The translations under genes and the position numbers were made by a program. From Propionibacteriaceae bacterium (GTDB lineage Bacteria > Actinomycetota > Actinomycetes > Propionibacteriales > Propionibacteriaceae): 8,063 bases of DNA. The stretch lies in NCBI GenBank assembly GCA_027353565.1, contig DAIEHO010000033.1:1-8063 (forward strand). Reading direction: 5' to 3'. Of the stretch, positions 6,204 through 8,063 are shown piece by piece; the stretch's first letter is position 1, and each line of letters begins with the position of its first letter. Below the pieces are notes generated by a model, which was not told where the DNA came from, did no database searches, and saw nothing but the letters and a program-made list of their open reading frames with translations.

Positions 6204-7367
6204 ATGGCCGACAGGAGAACCCGGATCACGCGGGCGACGCGCGCAGGGCTGGCGTGGGACCAGCAGCACCATGCCGTCGTACCGCCCATCTACCTCTCCA
6301 CGACGTACGCGTGGCCGAAGCCGGGGGAGTCGCCCGGCCACGAGTACAGCCGGTCGTCCAACCCGACCCGGTCCCTGCTGGCGGACACGATCGCCGACCT
6401 CGAGGGCGGCGCCGGTGCGGAGGTCACGGCCTCGGGGATGGCGGCGCTGACCACTCTGGTCGCAGCGTTCGCCCCCGCCGGCGCGCTCGTCGCGATCCCG
6501 CACGACTGCTACGGCGGTACGTGGCGGCTCTTCACGGCCCTGGCCCGCAAGGCGCAGTTCGAGCTCGAGTCCGTGGACTTCACCGACGCGGCGTCGATGG
6601 CGGCGCTGTGGCTGCGCAAGCCCGCGCTCGTGCTCCTCGAGTCGCCGTCGAACCCCCTGCTGCGGATCACGGACCTGCCGAGCGTCATCGACGCGGCCCA
6701 CGCGGTCGGAGCCGTCGTCGCCGTCGACAACACGTTCCTGTCGCCCGCACTGCAGCGTCCCATCGAGCTCGGCGCCGACATCGTGATCCACTCGACGACC
6801 AAGTTCCTCAACGGCCACTCCGACGTCGTCGGCGGCGCCGTGATCGGGGCAACGCCCGAGATCGTCCAGGAGCTGAAGTGGTGGGCGAACTGCCTGGGCA
6901 CTCCCGGGGGTGCGCTCGACTCGTACCTCACCCTGCGTGGCCTGCGGACCCTGGGCGTGCGGATGAAGGCCCACTGCGAGAACGCGCAGGCCCTGGCGGA
7001 GCTGCTGGCACAGCATCCCGCCGTCAGCGCGACGCACTACCCGGGACTGAGCGACGACCCCGGCCACGACCTGGCCCGGCAGCAGCAGGACGGCTTCGGA
7101 GGGATGCTCTCGTTCGAGCTCGCCGACCTCGCCGCAGCCAGACGCTGCCTCACGGGGCTCACCTGCTTCTCGCTGGCCGAGTCGCTCGGTGGGGTGGAGA
7201 GCCTCATCTGCCACCCCGCGACCATGACCCATGCCGCGATGCCGCCGGAGGTACAGGCGTCGGCGGGCATCTCCGACGGCATGCTCCGCATCGCGGTCGG
7301 CATCGAGGAGATCGACGACCTCCTCGAGGACCTTCGTGCGGGGCTGGATCGGGCGCGGCGCTCCTGA
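6204..7367 (+). CDS. metB: Cystathionine gamma-synthase (PLP-dependent, MetB type)
   Basis: This is a 387-residue cytoplasmic enzyme of the Cys/Met metabolism PLP family. It joins an activated homoserine (O-succinyl- or O-acetyl-) to cysteine to give cystathionine in methionine synthesis by transsulfuration. Visible features are YSRSSNPTR (48-56, phosphate contact from the neighbouring subunit), HDCYGGTWRLF (100-110, Y103 stacks on PLP), ESPSNPLLRITD (146-157), DNTFLSPALQ (175-184, D175 contacts the PLP nitrogen), HSTTKFLNGHSD (196-207, K200 the Schiff-base lysine) and ESLGGVESL (326-334). These segments, notably HDCYGG and NGHSDVVGG, resemble E. coli MetB more than methionine gamma-lyase or O-acetylhomoserine sulfhydrylase (about 430 residues). 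Length agrees with MetB (386). The ATG has AAGGAG four bases upstream. A cystathionine gamma-lyase function cannot be wholly excluded. The gene is monocistronic here, divergent from the CBS gene and convergent with the ribbon-helix-helix-like gene. Confidence 0.9.
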   Translation: MADRRTRITRATRAGLAWDQQHHAVVPPIYLSTTYAWPKPGESPGHEYSRSSNPTRSLLADTIADLEGGAGAEVTASGMAALTTLVAAFAPAGALVAIPHDCYGGTWRLFTALARKAQFELESVDFTDAASMAALWLRKPALVLLESPSNPLLRITDLPSVIDAAHAVGAVVAVDNTFLSPALQRPIELGADIVIHSTTKFLNGHSDVVGGAVIGATPEIVQELKWWANCLGTPGGALDSYLTLRGLRTLGVRMKAHCENAQALAELLAQHPAVSATHYPGLSDDPGHDLARQQQDGFGGMLSFELADLAAARRCLTGLTCFSLAESLGGVESLICHPATMTHAAMPPEVQASAGISDGMLRIAVGIEEIDDLLEDLRAGLDRARRS

Positions 7368-7379
7368 GGCGGAGCCGCC
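7368..7379. terminator. Small GC hairpin after metB
   Basis: GGCG (7368-7371) and CGCC (7376-7379) can pair around a 4-base loop directly after the metB stop, in the 44-base space between convergent genes. It is short and lacks a T-run, so it is weak evidence. Confidence 0.25.
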
Positions 7380-7411
7380 CTGAACTCGGAGAGCCGGGGG
7401 ACTGCAAGGGC

Positions 7412-7909
7412 TCAGCTCGGGGAGCCGGGCCCCGCCTTGCGAGCCTCGTCGACCGCGCCCAGCGCCTCGCGGAGGGAGGCGATCCAGGACTCCTCGTTGC
7501 TGCCCACCAGCCGTACGCACCAGGCCAGCGCGTCGGACCGCGAGCGGGCCACTCCGGCCGCGACCAACGTGTCGAGCACCATCCGCTCCGGCTGGCGCAG
7601 GCGCGTCATGACCGGGATGGCGAGGGACGTGAAGATGACGCGGATCTCTCCGTACTCGGCGCCCCACGCGACCTTGCGGCCGAAGCGCGCCTCGGCCTCG
7701 TCGGCGATCCTCATGCGCTCCCTGCGGGTCTCCTCGCGCCAGCGGGCGATACGGCCGTCCGCGGCGGAGTCGCTTCCCGCGCTGCCGTCGTCCGGCTCGG
7801 GGACGCGAAGCCGTCCCACGACGAGGATCTCCTCCCGGTCGACCGTCACCTCGGGCGTGCCGGTGAACCATTCGGGCAACCGCCCGGCGAACCACTCTGC
7901 GATGTTCAT
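7412..7909 (-). CDS. Uncharacterised actinobacterial protein with C-terminal ribbon-helix-helix-like region
   Basis: This is a 165-residue soluble protein with no family name I can give. The N-terminal part contains a hydrophobic/acidic strand segment (VTVDREEILVVGRL, residues 21-34). An acidic, Gly/Ser-rich linker follows (37-52), then a basic helix rich in Arg and Glu (53-77, likely coiled or nucleic-acid-contacting). The C-terminal part has a strand IPVMTRLRQP (98-107), a helix ERMVLDTLVAAGV (108-120) and SRSDALAWCVRLV (123-135). This strand-helix-helix order with a SRS-x-AL turn resembles CopG/Arc-type ribbon-helix-helix DNA-binding domains. I recall similar unnamed proteins from actinobacteria. 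ATG at 7909 is preferred because MNIAEW begins the conserved-looking sequence. A GTG at 7942 would add 11 residues encoded by an AT-rich repeat region. It follows the partial gene at 7948 on the same strand after 38 bases and is convergent with metB. Transcription regulation or RNA binding are possible but unproven. Confidence 0.75.
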   Translation of the reverse strand: MNIAEWFAGRLPEWFTGTPEVTVDREEILVVGRLRVPEPDDGSAGSDSAADGRIARWREETRRERMRIADEAEARFGRKVAWGAEYGEIRVIFTSLAIPVMTRLRQPERMVLDTLVAAGVARSRSDALAWCVRLVGSNEESWIASLREALGAVDEARKAGPGSPS

Positions 7910-7923
7910 GATTACATGATTAC
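7908..7923. repeat. Tandem 8-bp direct repeat in an AT-rich island at a start codon
   Basis: ATGATTAC occurs twice in a row, overlapping the start codon of the ribbon-helix-helix-like gene. The 40 bases 7908-7947 hold only 15 G or C (about 38%) against about 70% elsewhere, typical of a promoter/operator patch. No clean -35/-10 pair correctly placed for the ATG at 7909 was found. TGTAAT on the minus strand is -10-like, but lies one base before that ATG. Confidence 0.55.
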
Positions 7924-7947
7924 TCGGCAATACACGTAACACAACAC

Positions 7948-8063
7948 CTACATCCGGATGGCGTCGATCTCCAGCCGTACGTAGTCGATGACCGGCTCGG
8001 GCATCGCCTCGCGCACCGCCCGGACGAACGCCCGGTGCTCCTCGGCCGGCATCGCGTCCAGGT
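7948..8063 (-). CDS. Partial CDS, C-terminus only; possibly SAM-dependent methyltransferase
   Basis: The reading frame enters from the right edge and ends with TAG at 7950-7948, giving 37 complete residues plus a split codon. The segment has a helical LDAMPAEEHRAFVRAVREAM part followed by PVIDYVRLEIDAIRM. An ending of the form DYVRL-x-I-x-AxR recalls the last beta-strand of class I SAM-dependent methyltransferases such as trans-aconitate methyltransferase-like proteins. That is a resemblance from memory, not a firm identification. Codon third positions are G or C throughout apart from one GTA, consistent with a real gene. The catalytic domain lies outside the window. It is followed after 38 bases by the ribbon-helix-helix-like gene on the same strand, so the two may share a transcript. 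Confidence 0.6.
   Translation of the reverse strand, partial: LDAMPAEEHRAFVRAVREAMPEPVIDYVRLEIDAIRM

Noticed and set aside
6134..7939. A 601-codon open frame on the plus strand and a 572-codon frame on the minus strand (6177-7895) over the metB region
   Set aside because: Both are Arg/Gly/Ala-rich antisense or shifted shadows of the conserved MetB coding frame, which high GC leaves free of stops.
1..8063. CRISPR array, transposon ends, tRNA or rRNA genes
   Set aside because: No regularly spaced repeats, transposase-like proteins, terminal inverted repeats or tRNA-like cloverleaf with T-loop sequence were seen on either strand.

Overview
The window is very GC-rich (about 70% by eye). GTG and TTG starts appear next to ATG, codon third positions are almost always G or C, and the proteins resemble actinobacterial families. 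A high-GC actinomycete, possibly of the Nocardioides/Aeromicrobium type, is the best guess. The lineage is inferred from protein style, not from a marker gene. Nothing suggests a plasmid, phage or mobile element; it reads as ordinary chromosome cut at both ends.

Layout. (1) Bases 1-1436 (+): the C-terminal cobalamin-binding domain of methylmalonyl-CoA mutase, cut by the window edge, overlaps by one base the GTPase chaperone meaB. Together they form a B12-dependent methylmalonyl-CoA/succinyl-CoA module. (2) Bases 1437-1714: a gap with no supported gene. (3) Bases 1715-2563 (+): a TIM-barrel sugar phosphate isomerase/epimerase-like protein. (4) Bases 2633-4832 (-): a CynX/NimT-like MFS transporter followed by a Cof-type HAD hydrolase. 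A strong GC hairpin separates this unit from the convergent TIM-barrel gene. (5) Bases 4833-5128: a divergent intergenic region whose transporter-proximal edge carries two perfect 12-bp palindromes. (6) Bases 5129-5623 (+): a small phosphoribosyltransferase, convergent with (7) a two-CBS-domain protein (5652-6080, -). (8) Bases 6204-7367 (+): a cystathionine gamma-synthase (MetB type), divergent from the CBS gene. Its short promoter region has a dyad around a possible -10 box. (9) Bases 7412-7909 (-): an unnamed actinobacterial protein whose C-terminal part looks like a ribbon-helix-helix DNA-binding domain. It is preceded by an AT-rich island with a tandem 8-bp repeat. (10) Bases 7948-8063 (-): the last 37 codons of another gene, perhaps a SAM-dependent methyltransferase.

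Functionally, only mutase-meaB is a clear working unit. The transporter and HAD enzyme are co-oriented but 109 bp apart, and no shared substrate can be read from the sequence. The most interesting unexplained signals are regulatory: the repeat at the start of the ribbon-helix-helix-like gene, the dyads at the metB and transporter promoters, a probable leaderless promoter for the CBS gene, and a marked excess of the word GTAC across the genes. I found no CRISPR array, tRNA, rRNA, transposase, or clear riboswitch, and no convincing new multi-gene system.
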